DNA from: Cynocephalus volans
Lineage: Eukaryota; Chordata; Mammalia; Dermoptera; Cynocephalidae
Direction of reading: 5' to 3'
NCBI RefSeq assembly: GCF_027409185.1
Contig: NC_084469.1
Location: forward strand, 100,131,835-100,195,834
Length of the DNA: 64,000 nt
Shown: piece by piece, positions 35,979 through 47,010 of the stretch
How positions within the stretch are numbered: position 1 is the stretch's first letter
How the letters are laid out: each line of letters begins with the position of its first letter
The notes under the pieces: generated by a model
Databases searched by the model: none
What the model was told of the DNA's origin: nothing
The model's input: only the letters and a program-made list of their open reading frames with translations
Translations under genes and position numbers: made by a program

Positions 35979-36152
35979 ATTTATTTATTTATTTTTTAAA
36001 GATGACCGGTAAGGGGATCATAACCCTTGGCTTGGTGTTGTCAGCACCATGCTCTCCCAAGTGAGCCAACCGGCCACCCCTATACAGGATCCAAACTCAT
36101 GACCTTGGTGTTATCAGCACCACACTCTCCCGAGTGAGCCACGGGCCGGCCC
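35979..36152 (-). mobile_element. tRNA-derived SINE dimer (left arm of inverted pair)
   Basis: Tail (TTTA)n on the left, AAGATGACCGGTAAGGGGATC-type start (first 19 bases shown in reading order AGATGACCGGTAAGGGG) to CACGGGCCGGCC. Flanked by ATGGACATGGTTT at 35966-35978 and 36153-36165, a perfect 13-bp duplication. Confidence 0.92.
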
Positions 36153-36185
36153 ATGGACATGGTTTTTTAAAAAAAACAAGTTTAA

Positions 36186-36346
36186 GGGCCAGCCCGTGGC
36201 TCACTCAGGAGAGTGCGGTGCTGATAACACCAAGGCCAAGGGTTCGGATCCCGTATAGGGATGGCCGGTTGGCTCACTGGGTGAGCGTGGTGCTGAAAAC
36301 ACCAAGCCAAGGGTTATGATCCCCTTACCGGTCATCCTTTAAGAAA
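36186..36346 (+). mobile_element. tRNA-derived SINE dimer (right arm of inverted pair)
   Basis: GGGCCAGCCCGTGGCTCACT through GTGGTGCTGAAAACACCAAG to ACCGGTCATCCTTTAAG. Only 33 bp separate it from the oppositely oriented copy on its left. No clear target-site duplication was found. Confidence 0.9.
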
Positions 36347-36399
36347 AACCAACACCCCCCCCCCCAAGTTTATGATTTATGTAGATGTCAAATTGCTCA

Positions 36400-37440
36400 T
36401 AATAGACATTTGGGGGGAAATGTGTAAAGGAAAAAACCAAACCATCCATCTTCTTCCACAGTGAACATTGCTGATAGTAGTTTATTGGGCGTACCTCTTG
36501 CTAGTGGGTATTTGATAGATCTGTTGTGTCTTAATTTCCTTTCCCTTCCCTGTTATTGGGTATTTAGGTTATTTCCAGTTTTCACAAAGAGAGGGATGAA
36601 TTGGTGTCAAAGCTTTATCTAGCGTTTGTTTCTTTAGGCCTGCTTTCCAGAAGTGAAATTTCTGGGTCAGAGGCTCATGATACGTATTGCCAAATGGCTT
36701 TCCAGAAATGTTGTACCAACAGACACTCCTCCAAGCATTGGATGAGAGGGAACACCTTGGCAGCTCTGAGTGTTGTTTGAAAATCTTTCATAATTTACTG
36801 GGAGGAGAGGAGCTGATGTGTTGTCATTGTTTTTATCTGCGTTTCTCTGATTGCTATCGGGGTTGAACCTTTTAAAACATGTTTATTTATCATTTAGTTT
36901 TTCTCTTCCTGTTCACATCCTTTGTCCATGTATCTTTTAGTACCTTTGTGGTTTTTGAAAAATTAATCTGTATGTGGTTTTCATTGATGAAGTCTATGAA
37001 CCCTTTACCCATTGTGTTTTCAGACACTTCTGTTCAGTAGTGAAAATGCTCTGGGATGTGTTTTGCCAGGGAAGCTTAGAATAGCTATGGAGTTCACAGC
37101 TGGATTTCTGTATGTCCTTTCGGTACTTGATGCTTAGAAAGCCTTTTTCTATCCACAAAACCAAAAATTTCCCCCAATTTTCTGTTCTCATTTAATTACT
37201 ATTATTTTAAAAACGTATTTATCCTCAACACTTGGGATCTATTCGCGTGTTTGATTCAGTAAGTGGTTGGAAGCATCAATGCTATTTTTTGCAGAAATCT
37301 ACCCCTTCGTCAGTGTTTTGGGGTCTGTTTCTGGGTATCCATAGATGTGTTTGCCTTTCCCTGCACCAGGGCTGTTACTGTTCTGATCACTGTAGCTTTA
37401 CAATATTTTGAAGAAGGCAATTCTGCCCACAGACTTGTTG
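36400..37440 (-). mobile_element. Old L1 fragments
   Basis: Antisense text such as TTCCAGAAGTGAAATTTCTG, TATTGCCAAATGGCTTTCCA and GATCACTGTAGCTTTACAAT fits decayed L1 ORF2 3' sequence. Boundaries are vague. Confidence 0.5.
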
Positions 37441-38059
37441 CTTCTTTGTAGTTTCACCGGTCTCTTTCACACACTGTAAAATTCCCTGGGAAGAATGAGT
37501 GAAGGTGAGATTGAGGTGGGAAAAGGTGAGTGGATGGCTTAAGGGTTGTATTATAAGAGATAGGGGAGCAGAAAAAGGAGGGTCTTTTCACTTGAGCTCA
37601 AAGCTATGGGGAAGGCACACAGAGTGACTGAGTCCTGAGAAGAATCCTTGGAATTGGTGGTGAGGACTCCACCAGAGCCCCAGGCAGGAGCCCTTCCATG
37701 GTACGTGGTAGGATGTTAGGGAACACGGGAGGTAGGGTAGGGAAGGGAGATAGGATGCGACAATTATTATTATGTTGCGGAATATTCTCCAGAACATATT
37801 AGTAGGTCATGGATGAAGAAAGATAAATTATGACTGTGAAGGAGGTTCATAGATGGGGCAAAGTCTTGGAGGGAGTAGAGACCACCCGTGAGTTGGAAAC
37901 TTCTGAACTGAGGGTGGGTGAATAATCTGGTGGGGGTGACAATCTAGATGAATATGGGAGATGGGAGGTGGGTTCACTAAAGGAAAGGGGAGAAGGGGAT
38001 GTACAGGACTCACTGTATCACAAGGGTACACAGCCACAAGGAAAACACATTTATCCTTC

Positions 38060-38120
38060 TTTTAGAGACCAGAGAGGTTACTTATCTTGCCCAAGGCCAC
38101 ACAGCAAATAAAAGAACTGG
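38060..38120 (-). repeat. MIR fragment
   Basis: CAGAGAGGTTACTTATCTTG and CCCAAGGCCACACAGCAAAT. Confidence 0.6.
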
Positions 38121-38417
38121 GATTTTGCCAAGCCTGTGGGAGACACACAAAAAAAACACACTTTTTTTGGGGGGTGTCCCCTCTGTTTAGAAATGGGGGA
38201 GTTGCTTCTAGCTGGGGCACCAGGGTAAACAGCGAACATGTTTTTATTCCCATGCTGAGTTCTCCAAATTTAGGTGTTTGTAGTACTCCAGGCTCACCCA
38301 TCTTGAGATATAATTTAAGACGTTCCTCTGGATTTATTTTTGTATACATTTTAGTCAAAACATCCAGACTTTATCTGCAGTTGAGTCTCCACTCCTGCTG
38401 CCTAAGGTTTTGAGCTG

Positions 38418-38418
<1 letters not shown>

Positions 38419-38469
<51 letters not shown>

Positions 38470-38470
38470 T
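38419..38470. repeat. (TG)n(TA)n microsatellite
   Basis: About 20 TG units running into TATATATAT. Confidence 0.95.
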
Positions 38471-38740
38471 TTTAAATCTTTTGTTATTGAGAACTGGGCT
38501 TGTTTGTCCAGTGCTGGAGGTTTTGTCACCTGGAAAGGTGTGCCCTTATGTATGGCTGTGACCAACACCAGGGTGCCGGGTTCCTGACACCTGATATCAT
38601 CTTAGCCTCACATTGGTGGCAGGATCTGCTGGTAATGATGTCAAGAAATGGTTGTTTTTTGAAATGCCCTTGACTATTGAGTACAACTCAGCTTTGGCTC
38701 CCCCAGCCGCCCCCCCCATTTCTTTCTTTTTTATTTTTCC

Positions 38741-39208
38741 TCCAAGTCAACGGAAGGGAAACTTTATTGAGGTCTCTGGGCCATGGGGCTTGGGCAGGAG
38801 GCTGCCCAGTGGGGGAAAGAGGGGCCTTATTCGACTTTATTCCTGGGGGTGCATGTTTTTGGTGAGGCCGCACTTCTTGCCACAGGTGACAGCACGGGGG
38901 CGCCAGTGAGCACTACACCTGCAGCAGATCATCTTGGGGCGCATGTATCTCCGGGTGGGCTGGCAGGGAAGGCTGCAGGATGCCAGCCCTCAGGCGGAGC
39001 CCAGTGCAGGTGGACTCCTGGATGTTGTAATGGGCACAGCGCGCCTGCCCTCTGGCCGCAGGTATCAGATGCTGCTGGTCAGCTGCGATGGCCTCCTTGT
39101 CTTGGATTTTGACTTTGACGTTCTCAGTGGTGCCTTAGGGTCTGCACAAAGACCCACCCCTCTGCATGGTCACTGCCACCGACCATTTCAGCCATGTCCT
39201 TGAAGGAG
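38741..39208 (-). pseudogene. Processed pseudogene of UBA52 (ubiquitin-L40 fusion)
   Basis: Read on the minus strand, ATG at 39167 opens a broken copy of the ubiquitin / 60S ribosomal protein L40 fusion. Recognisable pieces in order are NVKVKIQDKE, a degraded DQQ segment, HYNIQ, an RLR-A-GI remnant of the ubiquitin C-terminus, then L40-derived stretches ending near a TAA at 38829. The early ubiquitin part has lost roughly 36 bases, and several frameshifts and stops follow. The 3' UTR is well preserved down to CTCAATAAAG, then an A-rich tract (T-rich on +, 38709-38740). Having no introns and an A tail marks it as L1-mediated retroposition of spliced mRNA. It cannot make ubiquitin or L40. Confidence 0.88.
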
Positions 39209-39221
39209 CCCTCCAATTTCT

Positions 39222-39790
39222 TTTATTACGGTAAAACACATATAACATAAAATTTACCATTTTAACCATCTTTTAAGTGCACAGTTCAGTGGCATTAAGC
39301 ACATTCACATGGCTGTGCAGCCATCACCACCATCATCTCCAGAACTTTCTCATCTTCCCGAACTGGAACTCTGTCCCCATTAAACACTCACTCCCCGTCC
39401 CCCTCCCCAGCCCCCGGCACCCCCCATTCTACTTTCTGTCTCTGTGGACCTGATGACTCTAGGGACCTCCTATGAGTGTAGTAATCACACAGTGATTGTT
39501 CTTTTGTGTCTGGTGTCTGTCACTGAGTACAATGTCCTCAAGGTCCATCCACGTTGTAGCACGTGTCAGAGTTTCCTTTTCACGGCTGAATCATGTTCCA
39601 TCGCATGGGCGGACCACGTTTGGCTTATCCATTCATCTGTCGATGGACAGCAGGCTGCTCCCACATTTTAGCTACTGCGAATCCTGCTGGTGTGAACACA
39701 GGTGTACAGCTCCGGCTTTTAAAATGCTATGTTTATCTTGTTGCTGTGGATTTAGAAGCTTATTTAACATCAAGTGGGATTTCTGAACAC
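39222..39790 (-). mobile_element. L1M 3' end
   Basis: ACATAAAATTTACCATTTTA, GCAGCCATCACCACCATCAT and GACTCTAGGGACCTCCTATG. It directly follows the UBA52 pseudogene, whose insertion point is at its edge. Confidence 0.87.
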
Positions 39791-40289
39791 AAAACAGACT
39801 GAATGAACCTTTAGTGGATACTCGTGTTGTAGATGAGAGAAACAGGCTCCAGGAAAACTACCTGTCAGCTCCTCTTTTCCCTTAGAATCATCTGACACAC
39901 TTCCTCAAACACCTGTAGACATCGTCTTTCTCTTGCACACTTGCCAGCTTCTGGAAGCATCTGGAGGGGGGGTCAGCGTTTGGGGTGAGGGAGTTGGATG
40001 GTCCTCTGGATCCAGCTTAAGCATTCCCTGCAATGTCCACCCTTTCTTCCACCTGTCCCCTAAACAGTGATGATTTTGGCAGAGACAGCAAAGAAAGATT
40101 TTCAAAGGTTAAGGGAATTAAAAGGAAAAAAAAAAAGTGCTGTGTCATGTGCTGATGTTCTGTGGCCTGAGGATCTTTCTCTCCATCAACCTGTCTATGG
40201 ATTTGGGGTGAAGGTACCAGGAGGGGCCAAATGAGAGGAGCCCTGAGTCGGGAGAGTCAAGACTACGAGGGTCTATGTGACCTGGCCCA

Positions 40290-40460
40290 TGCAACACATT
40301 TATTGATGGCCTATTGTGTACCAGGCTCTGGAATACTCGGGACATAGGAGGGATCAGCCCCTGCCTCTTTGGAGTGGCCAGTCTAGTGGCAAATGCAGAT
40401 ATTGAACATGTGACCAAAGTCTTGGAGGGGGGAGAGTTCCAAGAGGCAGATCTCTGTGGG
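40290..40460 (+). repeat. Ancient interspersed repeat (L2/MIR-age)
   Basis: ACATTTATTGATGGCCTATT GTGTACCAGG region, then GAGTGGCCAGTCTAGTGGCA. Confidence 0.45.
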
Positions 40461-40574
40461 TGTAAGCAGAGATGCTGCCCTAAACTAGTCTTTAGAGTCT
40501 AGAACATCTCCCTCCCCGCAACATGGGAGTATTGTTAAGGCCCCAAAGGTCGGCCTTTTTGGAACCGTTTCCAG

Positions 40575-40745
40575 GTGGTTATGAGAAGTGCGTGGAGTCA
40601 GGCAGAACCGGCTTCGAGTCCCGTTGTGCCATTCACGTGTATTGAGCTGGATCAAGCCTCGGTTCCCCCATCTGAAAAATGGGGACCATTATGGAACCTT
40701 CTTCTTAGAATGTTCTGGAAGCTTCTACTAAGCAAGTGCATGTGC
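40575..40745 (+). repeat. MIR
   Basis: TGGAGTCAGGCAGAACCGGC, CCCCCATCTGAAAAATGGGG and TAAGCAAGTGCATGTGCCCA. Confidence 0.65.
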
Positions 40746-41324
40746 CCACTCTTTGTGGGCAGAACAGCCAAATACCTGCTGAGGCTCGGCCCCATTTCTG
40801 GCTTTGGAGTTGAGACAGGCAGAGGAAAGTCTACCATGTGACCTGCTGATGAGGGGTGGGTGCCAGGCCCACAGTCCCAGAGGAAGGAGCACCCTGATCC
40901 CTGGGTGCCACAGCTCAGAATGTGATGGAAACCCCCAGCTCTGGGCATTTTGAGGGGACCAGAAGCCACAGGACTTGCCTGACCAGCTGCTTTAGCCAAA
41001 CTCACTGGCATTTTCTTTGTGGGAGGCCATCCCAGCTGCTCGCTGCCAGTCAGAGGGGTGGGTGAGGCCGGGGCCATGGCGGGTGTCACAGGAAACAGAT
41101 CCGTGACGCCACTTAGGGATGTTGGCATGGAAGTGGGAGGGGGAGGTGGAAAGGAGTGGGTTGTTTCTCTTTGGGTCTGAGTTTAACAATCCTGGGTCAG
41201 ACTGTCTGAAAGTTATGGTGCTCTATTAATAACATTAAATATCAAATATTTAAATGCATGCAGGTAAATGCGTGCTTTTGAAGGGTTTGATTTCAGGCAG
41301 AAATTTTAGCTTCCTGTTGAAACT

Positions 41325-41370
41325 TCCTCCTCCTCTTCCTCCTCCTCCCCCTCCTCTGTCACCTTCTTCT
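41325..41370. repeat. (TCC)n/(TTC)n simple repeat
   Basis: Imperfect CTCCTC/CTTCTT tract, pyrimidine on the + strand. Confidence 0.85.
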
Positions 41371-41409
41371 TCTGTTTTTTAATTTTGCTCTGATATTTTA
41401 ATAATCAGA

Positions 41410-41590
41410 ATATCTTTGCAGCAAGTGCTTATTTTATGCCAGCTGCTGTTCTGAGTGCTTCGGTTATAAAGCCGCACCAAAGCCTCCCAGAAATCTTTTT
41501 ACAGTTGAGGTCACTGAGGTTAAGGAACCTGCCCCCACATGTTGCTAGTCAGTAGTAGAGATGGGATTTGAACCCTGAATTCCGGCTCAG
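41410..41590 (-). repeat. MIR
   Basis: TTTTTACAGTTGAGGTCACT and GGGATTTGAACCCTGAATTC. Confidence 0.65.
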
Positions 41591-41759
41591 AATCTGACCC
41601 CTTTATCTTTGTGCTTTCCTGTGCTCCTTGTGGAAAGTTGGCGAAGTGCAGAAAACTTAAAAAGAAAGAAAGAACGGAAGGAAGAGAAAAAAGAAACTGC
41701 ATTTTCCAAAACTTTGCCCTCAATTTTCCCTAAATTCCCTAAAATTCTTCTGCCAATAT

Positions 41760-41925
41760 TCTAGCCCCCTTGTCTCAGTCTGCTTCTTATCCTGTCTTGA
41801 CTTATCTGCCTCCCCCATCAGACTAAGCTCTCCTGAAGACCTGGACTTCAGCATTTATCACTGTGTTTCTAGCACCTGTCATGGTGCCCGGCCCATAGTT
41901 AATAAACAAGGACATCTTTAGCACT
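41760..41925 (+). repeat. L2 3' fragment
   Basis: CAGACTAAGCTCTCCTGAAG, CTAGCACCTGTCATGGTGCC and CATAGTTAATAAACAAGG. Confidence 0.65.
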
Positions 41926-41929
41926 CAGT

Positions 41930-42110
41930 ACCAGTTAATGTTTATTGAGTACCTACTTTCTATATATAAGCACTCAGCAAGCGCTGCCTCATGGAATCCC
42001 CACCACAGCCAATGAGGGTATGTTATTCTCATTTTACAGAAGGGGAAACTGAGGTTTGGATAGTCATTGAGAAACTTGTTCCAGGAGACCTAGCTGGGGA
42101 ATGGTTTGAT
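41930..42110 (-). repeat. MIR
   Basis: TTTATTGAGTACCTACTTTC, then TTTTACAGAAGGGGAAACTG. Confidence 0.65.
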
Positions 42111-42136
42111 TTCAGCTTTGCTTGATCCTTAACAAG

Positions 42137-42477
42137 AGATCAGCAAATTACAACCTTTGGGCCAAATCCAGCCCACCAGCTGCTATTTTTATATGGCCCA
42201 TAAGATTGTTTTTTATACTTTCAAGAGGGTGGGGGGGAAAAACCTAAAGAAAAATAATACTTTGTGGCAGGTGAAAATTATGCAAGATTCACATTTCAGT
42301 GTCCGTACATAAAGTTTTATTGGAACACACCGTGCTTGTTTACTTAGGTATTATCTGTGGCTGATTTTCTGCTACAAGGAGAGAGTTGAGTCACTATGAC
42401 AGAGATTGTATATTTCACAAAATCTGAAATATGTACTATCTGGCCCTTTATAGAAAAAAATTTGTCAACCTCTGTTC
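42137..42477. mobile_element. hAT-Charlie element (MER1-like), near full length
   Basis: GAGATCAGCAAATTACAACC to TTTGTCAACCTCTGTTC, with ATAAAGTTTTATTGGAACAC and GAGAGTTGAGTCACTATGAC inside. Confidence 0.78.
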
Positions 42478-44890
42478 TTGGCTATGCACCTTATAAAGAT
42501 GAGGGGGACACTCAGGGATGGGGGCTGTTTCTAGTGGAAATCAAGAGCACCCCAGCATCAGGTGGACACAGTCCACCTGCTGCTTGCTGGCACCGAGGGC
42601 AGGGGGCTGCAAAGCATCCTTGCCCCTCGAGAGTTTTTGGGTTGGCTGGGGAATGGAAGGTGGGAGTGAATTAACAGTTTAAGGCAGCCCAGATAGCAGC
42701 AAGTGTCACAAGTCAAAGCAACACCCCCCCGCCCGCCTTTCCCCTCCGAGTGAGTCATCGGACCGGTGGTTCTAAACATGTTTGCAGCCAGAGCACCTGG
42801 AAATCATGATGTTCTCTAGATAACACCGCAGAATATTGATAAATTAAATTCCTTCGTGACTATGTCACTGTAGTCCATGCAGAAAATAGGAAAGTCTAAC
42901 GTGTGCACATGAGGATTGGATTTAAAAAAAATGATTGTGGAATCTGTAACATGATGGATCATTTGAGTTTTTCATTCATCTTTGTTCCTTTTTGTTTTGT
43001 CAAAGATCTTGCAAAAAAAAAAAAAATCTAGGAGAGAAAGAAAAAGTGCCACACTGAAAAAATTCCATGGTCATTGTAATTTCTTTTTCACCGAGGCCAT
43101 TGGAAATTTTTAAATGAACTTTTAATTTTGGAGATGATTGGATTTTCTAGAGCAGGAAGGAACCAGCACTCTAGAGGGTATGTTCTGAGCTCTTCTCCCC
43201 AGGATTAATGATAAATTGCCATTGGCATTTGTAAAAGGAGAGAGATTATTCTAGATTGGAGTGACTAAGATGTGCTTTGGTTTGGGTGGCAAATGATTCT
43301 AAGAAAGAGGGAGCGAGGGAAGGGTGCTGCAGGTAGGTGGAATGGCAATGATGAAAGCACAGAAGAGATCTTTCGTGGAAAACAGAGGAGGCTGCCTCGT
43401 GCTACGAAAGGAGGCTCTGGATGTCATCATGAAGGTTACACTAGGGCTGTCTTTAGGACGGGCTATTTCCACCAATATTGAGTGAACAGCCATACTGAAT
43501 CAGGCATGTTGATGAGACCCCAAAGTCCTTGCCGAGTTAGGGAGACAGTCAAAGAAATAACTGTAAGGTTATATAAGCCAGGTAGGCAGAAGGTGCTTTG
43601 ATGAGTACAAGGGTGTATTGAAGAAAGGTAGACCAGTTGGCCGCGTGGTCACCAGACATACAGCTCTAAGTGCCCCACTTCCTACAGGGGGCTTAGGGAT
43701 AAGAATTGTAGAAGGTGGGGGTAGAGTTAAATACATAATTATGGAAAGGTAGCTCCTGATGGCTGTCTGGTAACTTGGTAACTGGTCTGACGAGTTTTTC
43801 TTTTTCTCCCTCAAGGAGACGGAAATTCATTGACCAGTTATTTCCCATGGTGTCACCAGACCTTTTGTCAGAGTTGAAATCTGTTCTTTGGGATTGAACA
43901 CCTGCAATGCCCCAGGGAGGTCCCAGCGACCTCAGCTTGTGTCAGGCTGGAAACCCGCGTGCCCCTGGGGTCTCTCTGTCTCCCTGCATGTTCCTGTGCT
44001 TGATCGAATGTTCTCTTTCTTAGTAAAGGGAGGTGATGTGGGTGCCAGGGTTGCAAAATTGTATCCCCTTTCCCCTCTCCCCTTTCGTCTGTCTCTTCGC
44101 TCTCCCTTCTCCCTCCGACTTTCCTTCCCCTCTCTCTCTCCTCTCTCTGTTTTGCACTTAGAATCTGAGCTAGCTCATGCTACACTGAAATAATGTCAAG
44201 AGTGGGAACACACAAGACAGAATTGCTTTCCTTGGGCCTATCGCCCAACCCCCATTGCTGGTCTTGGGTGGGGCTCTAGGAGGAGCAGCAGATTGAGCCA
44301 TTTTCCTTCAATTCCAGCTCTGGGAAGTGGACCGAGATCTCCCAGCACAGCCTCACACCACAAGCGGCAGAGGCACTGGATTTAGCATGATCATCAAAAT
44401 GGCAGGGGACACCTGGTAGACAAAACCCACAATTGTCACGTGCCTGGAGGGTTTTGGATAGAGACTCATTTGGCCGGTCTCTGCTTCTTGTTTTATCCTT
44501 GGCAAGGGAGGTTTGGGGGCTTTCATTACTCTTAGGCTCACTGGCTGCAGCCTAGAAAGAAGGTTGTTTGCTGGGCTTTATCTACTGAGTGTTTCCAAGT
44601 GCTCACCTACGGAGGGAAAATGTTCTCATTTGAAGATCTGATAGGGACAGGGTTTAAAGTGCTGGCACCTAGTTATGTGGACCTGGAGTGTGCAAAGCAC
44701 CATGTTGTTTACTGATCACCTGTAACACTTGTGTGCAGGTGAACAGACCTTCTGTCACAGGCTACTTCATTGGCAATGAGGAAGTTAAGGGTTTTCACAT
44801 CGGCAAAGAAATTAGATATCATAGCAGGTGATATACAAAGCAAAACAGGTTTGATCCAAATCAGTCAAGATTTCTTTTCTTTAAAAACAA
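42478..44890. other. Unassigned intron 2 sequence
   Basis: No gene seen. A weak old-repeat trace lies at 43478-43610 (GAGTGAACAGCCATACTGAA) and a pyrimidine-rich stretch at 44065-44155. Short open frames lack domain support. Confidence 0.5.
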
Positions 44891-44891
44891 A

Positions 44892-45430
44892 AGTCTTTTA
44901 TTGTGATAAAATACACATAGGAGATTTACCATGACAGTTAGTACATTCACAATGCGGTGCAACCATCACAACAGTCTCGTTCCAGAACATTTCTGTCATT
45001 CCATCCAGAATCTCTGTGCCCATTCTTTACGTTCTCAGCCCCTGGCAACCATTAACTTACTTTCTGTCTCTATGAATTTACCTGTTCTAGATGTTTCATG
45101 TAAATGGAGTCATACAGAATGTGGCCTTTTGTATCTTGGCATAATGTTCTCAAGGTTCGTACACATTGTAGCATGTATCAGGACTTCGATCCTTTTTATT
45201 GCTGAATAATATTCCATTGTATGGATATATCATATTTTGTTGATCCATTTACTGATTGGTGGACATTTGGGTTGTTTCTGCGATTTAGCTATTGTGATCG
45301 ATCCTGCTGCAAATATGCATGTACAAGCTTTGGTCTGAACACTCATTTTCCATTCTCTTGGGGATCTATCCTAGGAGTGAAATTGCTGGGTCATTTGGTA
45401 ATTCTATGTATAACTTATTGAGTCACTGGT
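44892..45430 (-). mobile_element. L1M 3' end
   Basis: TCTTTTATTGTGATAAAATA, CCTGTTCTAGATGTTTCATG, GCTGAATAATATTCCATTGT and TAGGAGTGAAATTGCTGGGT. Confidence 0.83.
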
Positions 45431-45439
45431 TTTTCTTTT

Positions 45440-45765
45440 CTTTTCAACTTTTTTTTTTTAGTAACCATTTTATTATAAAAGAAAACACAGATTGAGAAAA
45501 CCACACAAAACAAATGGATAGCCTAATAAGTTACTCTAAGGTGAACACCCTTGTAACCCCTGACCCTGACTGAGAAATAGCACTTTGCCAGAAACGTCCC
45601 TCCCTCACCTCTGAAAGCCATCCCATGGGTCCCATCCCAGTCTCCTCACCCACTGTAGTCACTGTCCTGTCTTTTGTAGTGGTCACTTCCTTCTTTCTGC
45701 TATAGTTTTTTTCACCCAAGTGTGAATTTCTGGACAAGTATGTAATTGTACCCATTAAAAAAAAA
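45440..45765 (-). mobile_element. Old L1 3' UTR fragment
   Basis: AACCATTTTATTATAAAAGA and GAACACCCTTGTAACCCCTG; related text recurs at about 54060-54270. Confidence 0.5.
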
Positions 45766-45791
45766 AAAGGATATGTCTGTTTGGATCTAAA

Positions 45792-46012
45792 GCAGTGATT
45801 CTCAACTGAGGGTGATTTTGTCTCCCAGGAGACATTTGGCTAAGTCTGGAGACATTTTTGGTTGTCACAACTCAGGGGTTTGTGTAGGTGCTACTGCCAT
45901 GTACAGGGTGGAGGCCAGAGATACTGTTCCACATCCTGCAATGGAGATTGAGCCTCTACTGCAAAGAATGATCTGGCACCATGTCGAGAGTGCTGAGGGT
46001 GAGAAACGCTGG
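45792..46012. mobile_element. hAT-Charlie nonautonomous element (MER20-like)
   Basis: GCAGTGATTCTCAACTGAGG to GGTGAGAAACGCTGG, with GTCTGGAGACATTTTTGGTT inside. Confidence 0.72.
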
Positions 46013-46249
46013 TCTCCAGGTTCCCCTCCATCCTTTTCTTTTCCTTACAAGCTCCCTGTTGGAGAGCTGGGCTCTTTGTCCTGGAATGTGTCCTCCAGGC
46101 TGAGTGTTGGTGACCACACTCTCCTGGCACAGTTCAGCTCAGCCCTCTGTCCTCTGGACCCAGAGCCAGGGTCAGACTGTTCCTTTGTGGACTTGACTTA
46201 ACATGTACCATCCCCACCCCAGCACTATTAGCAATTATCCATTTTGAAA

Positions 46250-47010
46250 TTGTTTTTTATTTTCTTAATTTTTTTTCATTGTACATGTTTATGGGATACT
46301 GTGTGTTGTTTCAGTACATGCATACATCATATAATGATCTTATCAAAATAGTTAGCATATCTGTCCCCCAAACATTTCCTTAAGATTGCTGCTTGGGATT
46401 CCTTTTCAGTCATTTCAAGGGTTCCCTGCACTATAGGGTCTGGTATTTGAGAATTACTGTATTCTTTTGTTGGTATCATTTTCTTGGGTTTTCGTATTTC
46501 TAGTATCTCTACGTTGATGTCTGGTCATCTGGTAGAGCAGTTGTTTGTTCTTTTACTCTGGAGTGGGCTTTGAAGAAAGAGATGTCTTCTTTTTTCTGGT
46601 CTCTGCTGATGACTCTCCTTGTGTCAATGCAGTTGGGTGTCTGGTGGGCCACCTGCATGGTGGCTGTGGCCTCTTCTGCGGCGTTGAGCTGCTTTTGCAG
46701 CAGCTCTGGCTGTGGAAGGCCACCCATGTGGAAGTGGTGTTTTGGGCATGCTCCAGGCAGAGGGGACAGCCCTCGGCTCCTGTCTAGGGCCCCAGGCGTA
46801 TTCTCTTGCCTGCTTCTGGATGGAGGGGTGTCACCCAAACATTTATCATTTCTTTATGGTTATAACACTTATGAGCCTCTTTTCTGGCTATCTTAAAATA
46901 CACAATACAATATGATTCTCTATTGTCACCCTAGAGCACCAGAACTTATTCCTCCTGTTTAATATTGGTAGACCGGTACAAAATAATCCACTTTCAAAGA
47001 TGATCATGCT
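46250..47010 (-). mobile_element. L1 3' end carrying a 451-bp insertion
   Basis: L1 text TTTTCATTGTACATGTTTAT to CTGTCCCCCAAACATTT (46377) resumes at 46845 with ATCATTTCTTTATGGTTATA and CCAGAACTTATTCCTCC. The copy at 47890 reads through the same point uninterrupted. Confidence 0.78.
46378..46828. mobile_element. Unidentified inserted sequence in L1
   Basis: Flanked by TGTCCCCCAAACATTT (46362-46377) and TGTCACCCAAACATTT (46829-46844), a 16-bp duplication with one mismatch. No A tail, no clear terminal inverted repeat, and no family I recognise. Minus-strand open frame 46509-46838 (109 aa) crosses nearly all of it; I recognise no domain. Confidence 0.55.

Noticed and set aside
46509..46838. 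109-residue minus-strand open frame in the unidentified insertion
   Set aside because: No recognised domain, and opposite-strand frames are equally open. Kept only as part of the insertion finding.
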